Shown piece after piece: positions 17,797-26,244 of a DNA stretch of 64,000 nt. Below the pieces are notes generated by a model that was not told the origin of the DNA, ran no database searches, and worked only from the letters and a program-made list of their open reading frames with translations. A program made the translations under genes and the position numbers. Position 1 is the first letter of the stretch. Each line of letters opens with the position of its first letter. This DNA is from Achromobacter pestifer (GTDB lineage: Bacteria > Pseudomonadota > Gammaproteobacteria > Burkholderiales > Burkholderiaceae_B): contig NZ_CP053985.1 in NCBI RefSeq assembly GCF_013267355.1, forward strand, positions 558,001 to 622,000. The letters are read 5' to 3'.

Positions 17797-19206
17797 TTAC
17801 ACCTTGGCGTTCGCCTCGATGAAACGGCGCACGGCGGCCGCGTCGCAATCCATGATCTCGACGCGCTGCGGCAGCGATTCCAGATCCGCCAGGTTGCCCG
17901 GCGGCGCGGCCGGGCGGCCCAGGGCCTCTTCGATGGTTTCCGAGAACTTCGCCGGCAAGGCGGTTTCCAGGACCAGCATGGGCACGCCGGGTTCGACGAA
18001 CTCACGCGCGACCTTGACGCCATCGGCGGTGTGCGGATCGATCAGCACGCCGGTTTCGTCGTAGACCGAGCGGATCGTCGCCAGGCGGTCCTCGTGCGAA
18101 CTTGCGCCCGACACGAAGCCATAGCGCTCCTCGAACCGCGGTTTCAGATCGGACAGATCGAACGACCCGTCACGCGCCATGCCGGCCCACAGTTCCTTGA
18201 CGCGGGCAGCGTCGCGGCCGACCAGGTCGAACACGAAGCGCTCGAAGTTCGAGGCGCGCGAAATGTCCATGGAGGGGCTGGAGGTGGCGTAGGTCTGCTC
18301 GGCGGGGCGCGGACGATAGATGCCGGTGCGGAAGAACTCTTCCAGCACGTTGTTCTCGTTCGTGGCCAGCACCAGGCGGCGGATCGGCACGCCCATGCTG
18401 CGCGCGATATGGCCGGACAGGATATTGCCGAAGTTGCCTGAAGGCACCGCGAACGAGACCTGCTCGCCAGCCTTGCTGGTGGCGCGCAGCCAGCCGTGGA
18501 AGTAGTACACCACCTGGGCGGCGATGCGCGCCCAGTTGATGGAGTTGACCGCGCCCAGGCGGTACTTGGTCTTGAACGCCAGGTCGCCGGCCAAGGCCTT
18601 GACGATGTCCTGGGCCTCGTCGAACACGCCGTGCACGGCGATGTTGTGGATGTTCTCGTCCTGTAGCGAATACATCTGCGCACGCTGGAAGGCGCTCATG
18701 CGGCCGTAGGGCGACAGCATGAACACCGCTACGCCCTGCTTGCCGCGCAAGGCGTATTCCGCCGCCGAACCCGTGTCGCCAGAGGTGGCGCCCACGATGT
18801 TCAAGGTGGTGCCGCGTTTGGCCAGCACGTATTCGAAGACCTGGCCCAGGAACTGCATGGCCATGTCCTTGAAGGCCAGCGTCGGCCCTTCGGACAGGCC
18901 CAGCAGCGACAGGCCGCCGTCCAGCGGACGCAGCGGAACGATGTCCTCGCTGTTGAAGATCTGCGGCGTGTAAGCCGCGCGCGTCAGGCGGCGCAGATCG
19001 GCGGCCGGAATGTCGGTGGCGAACAGCGACAGCACTTCGAACGCCAGGTCGGCATACGGCAAGCCACGCCAGGACTCCAGCGTTTCCGCCGAGACCTGGG
19101 GCAGTTGCTCCGGCATCGCCAGGCCGCCGTCCGGCGCCAGGCCTTCCAGCAGGATGTCCGAGAATTCCATCGCAGCCATGCCGCCGCGGGTAGAGATGTA
19201 TTTCAT
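17797..19206 (-). CDS. thrC: threonine synthase
   Basis: This 469-aa PLP enzyme converts O-phosphohomoserine to threonine. The cofactor lysine lies in PTLAFKDMAMQFLGQ (about residue 110). The phosphate-binding part includes GATSGDTGSAAEYALRGK. It is the longer ThrC type common in proteobacteria. The start ATG overlaps the hom stop as ATGA, so the pair is translationally coupled. Confidence 0.97.
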   Translation of the reverse strand: MKYISTRGGMAAMEFSDILLEGLAPDGGLAMPEQLPQVSAETLESWRGLPYADLAFEVLSLFATDIPAADLRRLTRAAYTPQIFNSEDIVPLRPLDGGLSLLGLSEGPTLAFKDMAMQFLGQVFEYVLAKRGTTLNIVGATSGDTGSAAEYALRGKQGVAVFMLSPYGRMSAFQRAQMYSLQDENIHNIAVHGVFDEAQDIVKALAGDLAFKTKYRLGAVNSINWARIAAQVVYYFHGWLRATSKAGEQVSFAVPSGNFGNILSGHIARSMGVPIRRLVLATNENNVLEEFFRTGIYRPRPAEQTYATSSPSMDISRASNFERFVFDLVGRDAARVKELWAGMARDGSFDLSDLKPRFEERYGFVSGASSHEDRLATIRSVYDETGVLIDPHTADGVKVAREFVEPGVPMLVLETALPAKFSETIEEALGRPAAPPGNLADLESLPQRVEIMDCDAAAVRRFIEANAKV

Positions 19207-20507
19207 GTGAGGTTTTCCACGCGTAGGCGGGTTACCTTGGAACGCACGAACGGTAGGGCCTCGATGCGTTCGATCGCCTGGTTGACGTTGCCTTCGACCG
19301 CCTCATGCGTCAGGAAGATGATGTCGGCGCCGCCGATGTGCGACGGCTGCTGGATCATCGACCCGATGGAGATGGAGCGGTCGGCCAGGATGCGGGCGAT
19401 GTCGGCCAGCACGCCGGGCTGGTCGTCCACGCGCAGGCGCAGGTAGTACGAGGTGCTGACCTGCTCGATCGGCAGGATCGGCGTATCGGACATGGCATCC
19501 GGCTGGAAGGCCAGGTGCGGCACGCGGTTGCCCGGATCAGCAGTGTGCAGGCGGGTCACGTCGACCAGGTCGGCCACCACGGCCGAAGCGGTGGGCTCTT
19601 CGCCCGCGCCCTGGCCGTAGTACAGCGTGGGGCCGACGGCGTCGCCCTTGACCAGCACGGCGTTCATTGCGCCTTCGACGTTGGCCAGCAGGCGCTCGGC
19701 CGGCACCAGCGCGGGATGCACGCGCAGTTCGATGCCATCGGGACGGCGCTTGGTAATACCCAGCAGCTTGATGCGGTAGCCCAGCCGCTCGGCATGCTCG
19801 ATGTCCTCGGCGGCCAGCTGCGAAATGCCTTCGATGTAGGCGCGGTCGAACTGGATGGGTACGCCGAAGGCCAGCGACGCCAGCAGAGTCAGCTTGTGGG
19901 CGGCGTCCACGCCTTCCACGTCGAACGTGGGATCGGCTTCGGCGTAGCCCAGGCGCTGCGCCTCGGCTAGCACGTCGGCGAACGGCAGGCCGCGCGAGCG
20001 CATTTCGGACAGGATGAAGTTGGTGGTGCCGTTGATGATGCCGGCCACCCACTGGATGCGGTTGGCGGTCAGGCCTTCGCGGATTGCCTTGATGATGGGA
20101 ATACCGCCGGCGACGGCGGCCTCGAAGGTCACCATCACGCCGCGCTCGTGGGCCGCGGCGAAGATCTCGTTGCCGTGCTTGGCCAGCAGCGCCTTGTTGG
20201 CGGTCACCACGTGCTTACCGTTGGCGATGGCTTCCAGCACCAGTTCGCGCGCCAGCGTGTCGCCGCCGATCAGTTCGACGACGATGTCGATTTCAGGGTC
20301 GCGCACCAGTGCATGCACATCGGTATCGACCAGGATCGCGTCGCCCACGCGCGCGCGCGCCTTGGCCACGTCGCGCACTGCGGCACGGGTCACCTCGATG
20401 CGGCGGCCGGCACGGCGCGCAATTTCTTCCGCGTTACGCGACAGCACCGACCAGGTGCCTCCGCCAACCACGCCCAGGCCGAGCAGGCCAACTTTCATGG
20501 GTTTCAT
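19203..20507 (-). CDS. hom: homoserine dehydrogenase
   Basis: This 434-aa monofunctional enzyme reduces aspartate semialdehyde to homoserine. Its NAD(P) motif is GLLGLGVVGGGTW at the N-terminus, the catalytic region includes VAGIINGTTNFILSEM, and a C-terminal ACT domain (about residues 350-430) suggests threonine feedback. I chose the ATG at 20507 (MKPMKVGLL), which has AGAAGG seven bases upstream. An in-frame ATG at 20546 also has a good ribosome site and would add 13 residues. It shares an operon with thrC and probably alaC. Confidence 0.95.
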   Translation of the reverse strand: MKPMKVGLLGLGVVGGGTWSVLSRNAEEIARRAGRRIEVTRAAVRDVAKARARVGDAILVDTDVHALVRDPEIDIVVELIGGDTLARELVLEAIANGKHVVTANKALLAKHGNEIFAAAHERGVMVTFEAAVAGGIPIIKAIREGLTANRIQWVAGIINGTTNFILSEMRSRGLPFADVLAEAQRLGYAEADPTFDVEGVDAAHKLTLLASLAFGVPIQFDRAYIEGISQLAAEDIEHAERLGYRIKLLGITKRRPDGIELRVHPALVPAERLLANVEGAMNAVLVKGDAVGPTLYYGQGAGEEPTASAVVADLVDVTRLHTADPGNRVPHLAFQPDAMSDTPILPIEQVSTSYYLRLRVDDQPGVLADIARILADRSISIGSMIQQPSHIGGADIIFLTHEAVEGNVNQAIERIEALPFVRSKVTRLRVENLT

Positions 20508-20608
20508 CGCGGCGCCTTCTGCGGGCGGGCGTTGAGGGGAATTCATTTCAGTTCTCCATAACTGCTGTGCAAGGGACACCGTACTTGGCAGCACCAAGCG
20601 CGGCCGCG

Positions 20609-20683
20609 CGGAGCCGGCTTCGCCGGTCCGCTGCGGCGCCCCCCTAGGGGGGAAGCGCGCAGCGCTGCGGGGGGGAGCCCTAC
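20609..20683. repeat. GC-rich intergenic repeat between alaC and hom
   Basis: This stretch of inverted repeats includes CGGAGCCGGCTTCGCCGG and CCCCCCTAGGGGGG. On the minus strand it resembles the copies at 33830-33905 and, less clearly, 63819-63872. This looks like the dispersed palindromic element of Alcaligenaceae genomes. It lies inside the presumed alaC-hom-thrC transcript. Confidence 0.6.
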
Positions 20684-21867
20684 CTTAGCAATCCGTCCTT
20701 GCGGAACATGTCTTTGATGCCTCGCACCGCTTGCCGGGTGCGCTGCTCGTTTTCGATCAGGGCGAAGCGCACGTATTCGTCGCCATACTCGCCGAAGCCG
20801 ATCCCGGGGGACACGGCCACCTTCGCATCCGACAGGACACGCTTGGCAAATTCCAAAGAGCCCATCGCCCTGTAGGGTTCGGGGATCTGCGCCCAGATGT
20901 ACATGGACGCCTTGGGAATTTCCACATTCCAACCTGCTTCATGCAAGCCGCGCACGAGCACGTCGCGGCGGCTTTGGTACTGCGCCACGATCTCGTTCAC
21001 GCAGTCCTGCGGACCGTCCAGCGCGGCGATGGACGCCACCTGGATCGGCGTGAACGTGCCGTAGTCGTGATAACTCTTGATGCGCGCGAGCGCGTTGACC
21101 AGCTCGCGGTTGCCGACCATGTAGCCGATGCGCCAGCCCGCCATGTTGTAGCTCTTGCTCATCGTGAAGAACTCGACGGCGACATCGCGCGCGCCGGGCA
21201 CCTGCATGATGGACGGCGCCACGTAGCCGTCGAACGTGATGTCGGCGTAGGCAAGGTCGTGCACCACCAGGATGTCGTGCTCCTTGGCCAGCGCCACCAC
21301 GCGCTCGAAGAACGACAGGTCCACGCATTGCGCGGTGGGATTGCTGGGGAAGCCCAGCACCATCATCTTGGGCTTGGGGATGGATTCGCGCACGGCGCGC
21401 TCCAGTTCCTCGAAGAAGTCCACGCCCGGCGTCATGCGGACCGAACGGATGTTGGCGCCGGCGATGACCGCGCCATAGATGTGGATCGGATAGCTCGGAT
21501 TGGGCACCAGCACGGTGTCGCCGCGGTCCAGCGTGGCCAGCATCAAGTGGGCCAGGCCTTCCTTGGAGCCGATGGTGACGATGGCCTCCGAATCCGGATC
21601 GAACTCGACCGCGTAGCGGCGCTGGTACCAGTCACAGATCGCCTTGCGCAGGCGCGGGATGCCCTTGGACACGGAATAGCCGTGCGTGGTCGGGCGCGTC
21701 GTCGCTTCCACCATCTTGTCGACGATGTGCTTGGGAGTCGCGCCGTCCGGATTGCCCATCGACATGTCGATGATGTCTTCGCCACGCCTACGCGCCGCCA
21801 TCTTGAGCTCGCCGGTAATGTTGAAAACGTACGGGGGCAGACGCTCGATGCGGGAGAACTTCCTCAT
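20680..21867 (-). CDS. alaC: alanine/glutamate-pyruvate type aminotransferase (AlaC)
   Basis: This 395-aa class I/II PLP aminotransferase starts [16 protein letters not shown], characteristic of AlaC. The PLP region is seen in [20 protein letters not shown] (lysine about residue 235), and the substrate-side motif is [11 protein letters not shown] chose the ATG at 21867; a longer open frame reaches upstream without homologous appearance. Association with hom and thrC is common in betaproteobacteria and may link alanine and glutamate balance to the aspartate family. The GC-rich repeat separates it from hom. Confidence 0.93.
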   Translation of the reverse strand: MRKFSRIERLPPYVFNITGELKMAARRRGEDIIDMSMGNPDGATPKHIVDKMVEATTRPTTHGYSVSKGIPRLRKAICDWYQRRYAVEFDPDSEAIVTIGSKEGLAHLMLATLDRGDTVLVPNPSYPIHIYGAVIAGANIRSVRMTPGVDFFEELERAVRESIPKPKMMVLGFPSNPTAQCVDLSFFERVVALAKEHDILVVHDLAYADITFDGYVAPSIMQVPGARDVAVEFFTMSKSYNMAGWRIGYMVGNRELVNALARIKSYHDYGTFTPIQVASIAALDGPQDCVNEIVAQYQSRRDVLVRGLHEAGWNVEIPKASMYIWAQIPEPYRAMGSLEFAKRVLSDAKVAVSPGIGFGEYGDEYVRFALIENEQRTRQAVRGIKDMFRKDGLLR

Positions 21868-22153
21868 GATGGGAATCCTTAGGGGCGATAAAAGGGCAAA
21901 AAAAACCAGGGCGCGTATGCGCGAAGGGGAATAGGGTCCGAAACGCAGCACCGGCATGGGATTGCAGTGCAGCAAAACCCTGTAATCTAGCGCAAGGACG
22001 GCTGTGCGGCAAATGGCGAAAAAAAGGGGCCGATTTCAGAGGTTCCTCTAGGGAAATCTCGTGCGGCGAGAGGGCTGCGCCCTACACGTGGATACCCTGC
22101 AACATGGCGTCATCCCGATGCGCTATTATCGGGCCATATAGCCGGAGTTTTTA

Positions 22154-22615
22154 TTGAAGCTGCATACCGATCCTGCGACGGCCGCTCTGAATACCGTCAC
22201 CGCCTATGGTGATGGCTATATCGAGGTCAACCAGGTACGTTTTTCCTCCTCGGTCGCGTTCGGCCCCGAAGGCGAAGTGACCCACTGGCCCGTTGAGTCG
22301 CCGGCCGACATTACCCCCACCCTATTGCGCCAGGCGGCCGGATTGTCCGAGCCCGTCCGCGACCCCATGGCATTTCTGGACGAACCGGAAGCCTCCCCCA
22401 GCCGTCCGGCGAATGCGCCGGAAGTGCTGCTGGTGGGCACGGGCGCGCGCCAGCAATTCCTGCGCCCCGACGTGCTGCGCCCGCTGCTGGCGGTCGGCAT
22501 CGGCGTCGAGATCATGGATACGCACGCCGCCTCGCGCACCTACAACATCCTGATGGCGGAGGGCCGGCGCGTGGTCGTGGCCCTCATCCCCCCCCACGGA
22601 GAATCCCGGAAATGA
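22154..22615 (+). CDS. Mth938-like domain protein (DUF498/NDUFAF3 family)
   Basis: This 153-aa protein has the Mth938-like fold, recognisable from VNQVRFSSSVAFGPEGEVTHWPV and the later EVLLVGTGARQQFL. The start is TTG at 22154, preceded by GGAG at proper spacing. The human relative NDUFAF3 acts in complex I assembly; the bacterial role is unproven. Its end overlaps the peroxiredoxin gene by ATGA. A possible -10 TATTAT lies near 22123. Confidence 0.82.
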   Translation: MKLHTDPATAALNTVTAYGDGYIEVNQVRFSSSVAFGPEGEVTHWPVESPADITPTLLRQAAGLSEPVRDPMAFLDEPEASPSRPANAPEVLLVGTGARQQFLRPDVLRPLLAVGIGVEIMDTHAASRTYNILMAEGRRVVVALIPPHGESRK

Positions 22616-23076
22616 CGCCGACCATAGGCAAACCCGCCCCGCAATTCACCGCTGAAAGCACCATAGGTCCGATCAGCCTGGAGCAATGCCAGGGCCGCGC
22701 CGTGATCCTGTATTTCTACCCCAAGGACAATACGCCGGGCTGCACCACCGAAAGCCAGGATTTCCGCGACCTGAACGCCGAATTCCTGGCGGCCAGCGCG
22801 GTGGTCATCGGCATCTCGCGCGACTCCCTGAAGTCGCACGAGAACTTCAAGGCCAAGTACGAGCTTCCCTTCCCTCTCATCTCCGACGCCGACGAAACCG
22901 TCTGCAATCTGTTCGGCGTCATCAAGCAGAAGAATATGTACGGCAAGCAGGTGCGCGGCATCGAGCGCAGCACCTTCCTGATCGATGCCTATGGTGTGCT
23001 GGTGCAGGAGTGGCGCGGGGTGAAGGTCCCGGGCCACGCCAAGGAAGTCCTGCAGGCAGCGAAGAGCATCGGTTAG
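22612..23076 (+). CDS. bcp: thioredoxin-dependent peroxiredoxin (Bcp/PrxQ family)
   Basis: This 154-aa AhpC/TSA-fold peroxidase reduces hydroperoxides. The peroxidatic cysteine is Cys44 in YPKDNTPGCTTESQDF. The resolving cysteine usually five residues later is Gln49 here. Cys98 (DETVCNLFG) or Cys26 could take over, as in the alternative PrxQ type with a distant resolving cysteine; otherwise it acts as a one-cysteine enzyme. It is coupled to the preceding gene by an ATGA overlap. Confidence 0.93.
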   Translation: MTPTIGKPAPQFTAESTIGPISLEQCQGRAVILYFYPKDNTPGCTTESQDFRDLNAEFLAASAVVIGISRDSLKSHENFKAKYELPFPLISDADETVCNLFGVIKQKNMYGKQVRGIERSTFLIDAYGVLVQEWRGVKVPGHAKEVLQAAKSIG

Positions 23077-23137
23077 CCGTAAGCACAGGTTTTACCCGTC
23101 AGGCGCTATAGCCGGCCCACACTGGAGAGTGACAAAT

Positions 23138-24838
23138 ATGCCGCTTCCGAAGTTGCCCACCCGTCCCGCAGCCATCCTGACCTTCCCCTCGGGCGAATCC
23201 GCCCGGGCGCAGGCCCGCAGCACCAAGACCGCCGCTGCGCGGTCCAATACCCAGGCAGCCCTTGCCGAAGACGACGAGGACGAACTCCTCGTTCAGCCCG
23301 AACTTGAAGGCCTGGCGGCACCGGCCCGCAAGGCGCAGATTCCGGCGCCCGCCCGCCAGGTGCCGCCACCGGCGCCAGCCGTTCCTGCCGCGCCCGCCGA
23401 AACGCGCCGCGCCAAGCCCGCTCCCGCCAAGCGCGCCAAGCCCCGCTCCCAGAACGAGCCGCGCAAGCTGTTCGTGCTGGACACCAACGTGCTGCTGCAC
23501 GACCCCAGCTCGCTGTTCCGCTTCGAAGAGCACGACATCTTCCTGCCGATGATGACGCTCGAAGAGCTGGACCATCAGAAAAAAGGCATGTCGGAAGTGG
23601 CGCGCAACGCGCGCCAGGTCAGCCGTTCACTGGACGCGCTGGTGCAGGACACGACCCAGCTCGACGAAGGACTGGAACTGGCCAAGCTGGGCAACAAGGA
23701 CGCCACCGGCCGCCTGATGTTCCAGACGACCGCAATCCACAGCACCCTGCCCTCCGACCTGCCCATGGGCAAGGCCGACAACCAGATCCTGGGCGTGGTG
23801 CGAGCCCTGCAGGAAAAGTACCCGCAGCGCGAAGTCGTGCTGGTGTCCAAGGACATCAACATGCGCTTGAAGGCGCGCGCGCTGGGCATGGCCGCGGAAG
23901 ACTACTTCAACGACCATGTGCTGGAAGACACGGACCTGATGTATTCGGGCGTGATGCAGCTGCCCGAGGACTTCTGGAACAAGCACGGCAAGGACGTGGA
24001 ATCCTGGCAACAGGGCGGCACCACCTTCTACCGCATCCATGGCCCGCTGTGCTCGCAGTTCGTGGTCAACCAGTTCGTCTACTTCGAAGGCCAGATGCCC
24101 CTGTACGCGCAGGTGCGCGAGGTCAGCGGCAAGATGGCGGTACTGGCGACGCTGCGCGACTATACCCACGGCAAGAACAACGTCTGGGGCATCACCGCGC
24201 GCAACCGCGAGCAGAACTTCGCCATGAACCTGCTGATGAATCCGGAATGCGACTTCGTGTCGCTGCTGGGCCAGGCGGGCACCGGCAAGACGCTGCTGGC
24301 GCTGGCCGCGGGCATCACCCAGGTTTTGGAAACCAAGCGCTACACCGAAATCATCATGACCCGCGTCACGGTGCCGGTCGGCGAAGACATCGGTTTCCTG
24401 CCCGGTACGGAAGAAGAGAAGATGCTGCCCTGGATGGGCGCCCTGGAAGACAACCTGGACGTCCTGAACATGGGTGAAGGCGAAGGCAACGGCGATTGGG
24501 GCCGCGCGGCCACCATGGACCTGATCCGTTCGCGCATCAAGGTCAAGTCGCTGAACTTCATGCGCGGCCGCACCTTCCTTAACAAGTACCTGATCATCGA
24601 CGAGGCGCAGAACCTGACGCCCAAGCAGATGAAGACGCTGGTCACGCGCGCCGGCCCCGGCACCAAGGTGATCTGCCTGGGCAACGTCGCCCAGATCGAT
24701 ACGCCCTACCTGACCGAGGGCAGTTCCGGCCTGACCTTCGTGGTCGACCGCTTCAAGGGCTGGCCGCATTCAGGGCACGTCACGCTGCAGCGCGGCGAAC
24801 GCTCGCGCCTGGCCGACTACGCCGGGGATGTGTTGTAA
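23138..24838 (+). CDS. PIN-PhoH family ATPase (YlaK type)
   Basis: This 566-aa protein has three parts. Residues 1-105 are a low-complexity Ala/Pro/Lys-rich stretch. Residues about 108-250 form a PIN domain starting KLFVLDTNVLLHD, with further acidic residues of a metal nuclease. From about 350 to the end is a PhoH ATPase with Walker A GQAGTGKTLLALA and Walker B YLIIDEAQNLTP. PIN-PhoH proteins act on RNA as helicase and nuclease. The ATG at 23138 is eight bases after GGAGAG. An in-frame GTG three codons earlier has no room for a ribosome site. Confidence 0.93.
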   Translation: MPLPKLPTRPAAILTFPSGESARAQARSTKTAAARSNTQAALAEDDEDELLVQPELEGLAAPARKAQIPAPARQVPPPAPAVPAAPAETRRAKPAPAKRAKPRSQNEPRKLFVLDTNVLLHDPSSLFRFEEHDIFLPMMTLEELDHQKKGMSEVARNARQVSRSLDALVQDTTQLDEGLELAKLGNKDATGRLMFQTTAIHSTLPSDLPMGKADNQILGVVRALQEKYPQREVVLVSKDINMRLKARALGMAAEDYFNDHVLEDTDLMYSGVMQLPEDFWNKHGKDVESWQQGGTTFYRIHGPLCSQFVVNQFVYFEGQMPLYAQVREVSGKMAVLATLRDYTHGKNNVWGITARNREQNFAMNLLMNPECDFVSLLGQAGTGKTLLALAAGITQVLETKRYTEIIMTRVTVPVGEDIGFLPGTEEEKMLPWMGALEDNLDVLNMGEGEGNGDWGRAATMDLIRSRIKVKSLNFMRGRTFLNKYLIIDEAQNLTPKQMKTLVTRAGPGTKVICLGNVAQIDTPYLTEGSSGLTFVVDRFKGWPHSGHVTLQRGERSRLADYAGDVL

Positions 24839-24855
24839 ACCCTTGCCGCCAAAGG

Positions 24856-24891
24856 AAAAAGCCCCTTGAGCGATCAAGGGGCTTTTTTTTT
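24856..24891 (+). terminator. intrinsic terminator of the PhoH gene
   Basis: A 14-bp stem (24856-24869 with 24874-24887) with a GCGA loop ends in a nine-T run. It is one of the strongest terminators in the window. Confidence 0.93.
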
Positions 24892-24905
24892 GCCGGTGGC
24901 GACAA

Positions 24906-25037
24906 TTACTTGTCGGCGGCGTTGGTAATGGCACTGCCGGCCCTGGACATGTCCTTGCCCATGCCCGCGACGGTATTGCAACCGGCGAGGACAAAGCCGA
25001 ACACGACGAAGGCGGTCAGCACGATCTTGCTGCGCAT
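24906..25037 (-). CDS. entericidin A/B-like lipoprotein
   Basis: This 43-aa open frame has an N-terminal lysine, a hydrophobic signal and lipobox LAGC (Cys20). The mature part is NTVAGMGKDMSRAGSAI followed by TNAADK, typical of the entericidin family (GCNTxxGxGKD). A GGAGCG ribosome site precedes the ATG at 25037. Entericidins are small envelope lipoproteins linked to stress responses and, in enterics, programmed lysis; the role here is unknown. It lies between the PhoH terminator and the FAH hydrolase start. Confidence 0.85.
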   Translation of the reverse strand: MRSKIVLTAFVVFGFVLAGCNTVAGMGKDMSRAGSAITNAADK

Positions 25038-25079
25038 GCTGGCGCTCCTGAAGTGGTGAATACGGATCCGGGTCGTACT

Positions 25080-25775
25080 TTAAACGATCTGGACGCGGAG
25101 TTCACCCAGGCCTTCGACGCCGCCGGTGATCACGTCGCCTTGCAGCACGGCGCCCACGCCTTCGGGCGTGCCGGTGAAGATGATGTCGCCGGGTTGCAGC
25201 TCGAACAGGCCGGACAGGTAGGAGATGCTCTCCGGAATGTTCCACAGCATCTGCGAGATGTCGCTGGACTGCTTGCGCTGGCCGTTTACGTCCAGCCAGA
25301 TGGCGCCCTTTTCCAGCGTGCCGACGACGCTGCGCGGATGGATCGGGCCCAGCGGCGCGGACAGGTCGAAGGCCTTGCCGATTTCCCAGGGACGGCCCTG
25401 CTTCTTCATTTCGCCTTGCAGGTCGCGGCGGGTCATGTCCAGGCCCAGCGCATAGCCCCACACGCAATCATTGGCCTGTTCCACCGGGATGTCGCGGCCG
25501 CCCTTGCCCAGCACCACGACCAGTTCCATCTCGTAGTGCAGGTTGGAGGTCTTGGGCGGATACGGCATCTTGCCGGTTTCGCCGTCGGCCACGCTCAGCA
25601 CGGCATCGGCCGGCTTGCAGAAGAAGAACGGATCTTCGCGGCCGGTGAAGCCCATTTCCTTGGCGTGTTCGGCGTAGTTGCGGCCAACGCAGTAGACACG
25701 GCGCACCGGGAACAGCGCGGCGCTGCCGGCAACGGGAACCGCGACGGGCGGCTGAGGGGGCAATACGTAGTCCAT
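25080..25775 (-). CDS. fumarylacetoacetate hydrolase (FAH) family protein
   Basis: This 231-aa protein is a short-form FAH hydrolase, close by eye to fumarylpyruvate/acylpyruvate hydrolases such as NagK. It shows VYCVGRNYAEHAKEMG at the N-terminus, then HYEMELVVVLGKGGRDI with the metal-binding glutamates, and GDIIFTGTPEGVGAV near the end. The family cleaves beta-diketo acids with a divalent metal. The start is ATG at 25775; a GTG two codons upstream is possible. It is the last gene of the minus-strand catabolic cluster, though separated from the Dabb gene by a GC-rich stretch. Confidence 0.88.
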   Translation of the reverse strand: MDYVLPPQPPVAVPVAGSAALFPVRRVYCVGRNYAEHAKEMGFTGREDPFFFCKPADAVLSVADGETGKMPYPPKTSNLHYEMELVVVLGKGGRDIPVEQANDCVWGYALGLDMTRRDLQGEMKKQGRPWEIGKAFDLSAPLGPIHPRSVVGTLEKGAIWLDVNGQRKQSSDISQMLWNIPESISYLSGLFELQPGDIIFTGTPEGVGAVLQGDVITGGVEGLGELRVQIV

Positions 25776-25829
25776 GTTCACTCGACCTATGAAGAATACG
25801 TGGCCGGAATCCGGCAGTAGAAAACAGCC

Positions 25830-25880
25830 AGCCCCGCGAGACGCCCGCTACCGCGGGCCGCCCCTGCGGGGGCGGGCCAG
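25830..25880. repeat. GC-rich inverted repeats upstream of the FAH gene
   Basis: CCCGCTACCGCGGG and GCCCCTGCGGGGGC are back-to-back palindromes in the 166-base gap between the FAH and Dabb genes. They resemble, but do not closely match, the repeats at 20609 and 33830. Confidence 0.4.
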
Positions 25881-25941
25881 ACGATGAAAAGTCATCCGCG
25901 AGTTTATCCCTTTCCGGGAACCTGGGCGCGGTCGGCAGCGT

Positions 25942-26244
25942 TCAGCTGAAAGTAGGAATGTCCCCGTCGTACACCACCAGGCGCTCGATGAAGCCGGCCA
26001 TGTAGGCCTTCATTTCCTGGTGCGCGGGCGATATCTGGTAGCGGTCGTGCGCGGGGCTGTCCGCGAACACCGCCACCACGGCGTGGGTCAGGCCGTCCGA
26101 GCGGCTGGCTTCGTTGGGACGGAAGGCGTAGCCCGCCACGCCTTCACATTCGGCCAGGATGCGCTGGCAATAGCCTTGGACGCGGTCATGAAAACGTGCA
26201 TCGGCGGCCTCGGACAGTTGCAGCATTACGACATGCAGGTACAT
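25942..26244 (-). CDS. Dabb (stress-responsive A/B barrel) domain protein
   Basis: This 100-aa protein starts MYLHVVMLQLSEAAD and contains GYAFRPNEASRSDG and HAVVAVFADSPAHDRYQ. This is the dimeric alpha+beta barrel pattern of the Dabb family. Bacterial members include small catabolic enzymes and proteins of unknown function. Its ATG overlaps the stop of the permease gene by one base (TGATG), so it is translated with the transporter. That coupling suggests a role in metabolism of the imported compound. Confidence 0.83.
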   Translation of the reverse strand: MYLHVVMLQLSEAADARFHDRVQGYCQRILAECEGVAGYAFRPNEASRSDGLTHAVVAVFADSPAHDRYQISPAHQEMKAYMAGFIERLVVYDGDIPTFS

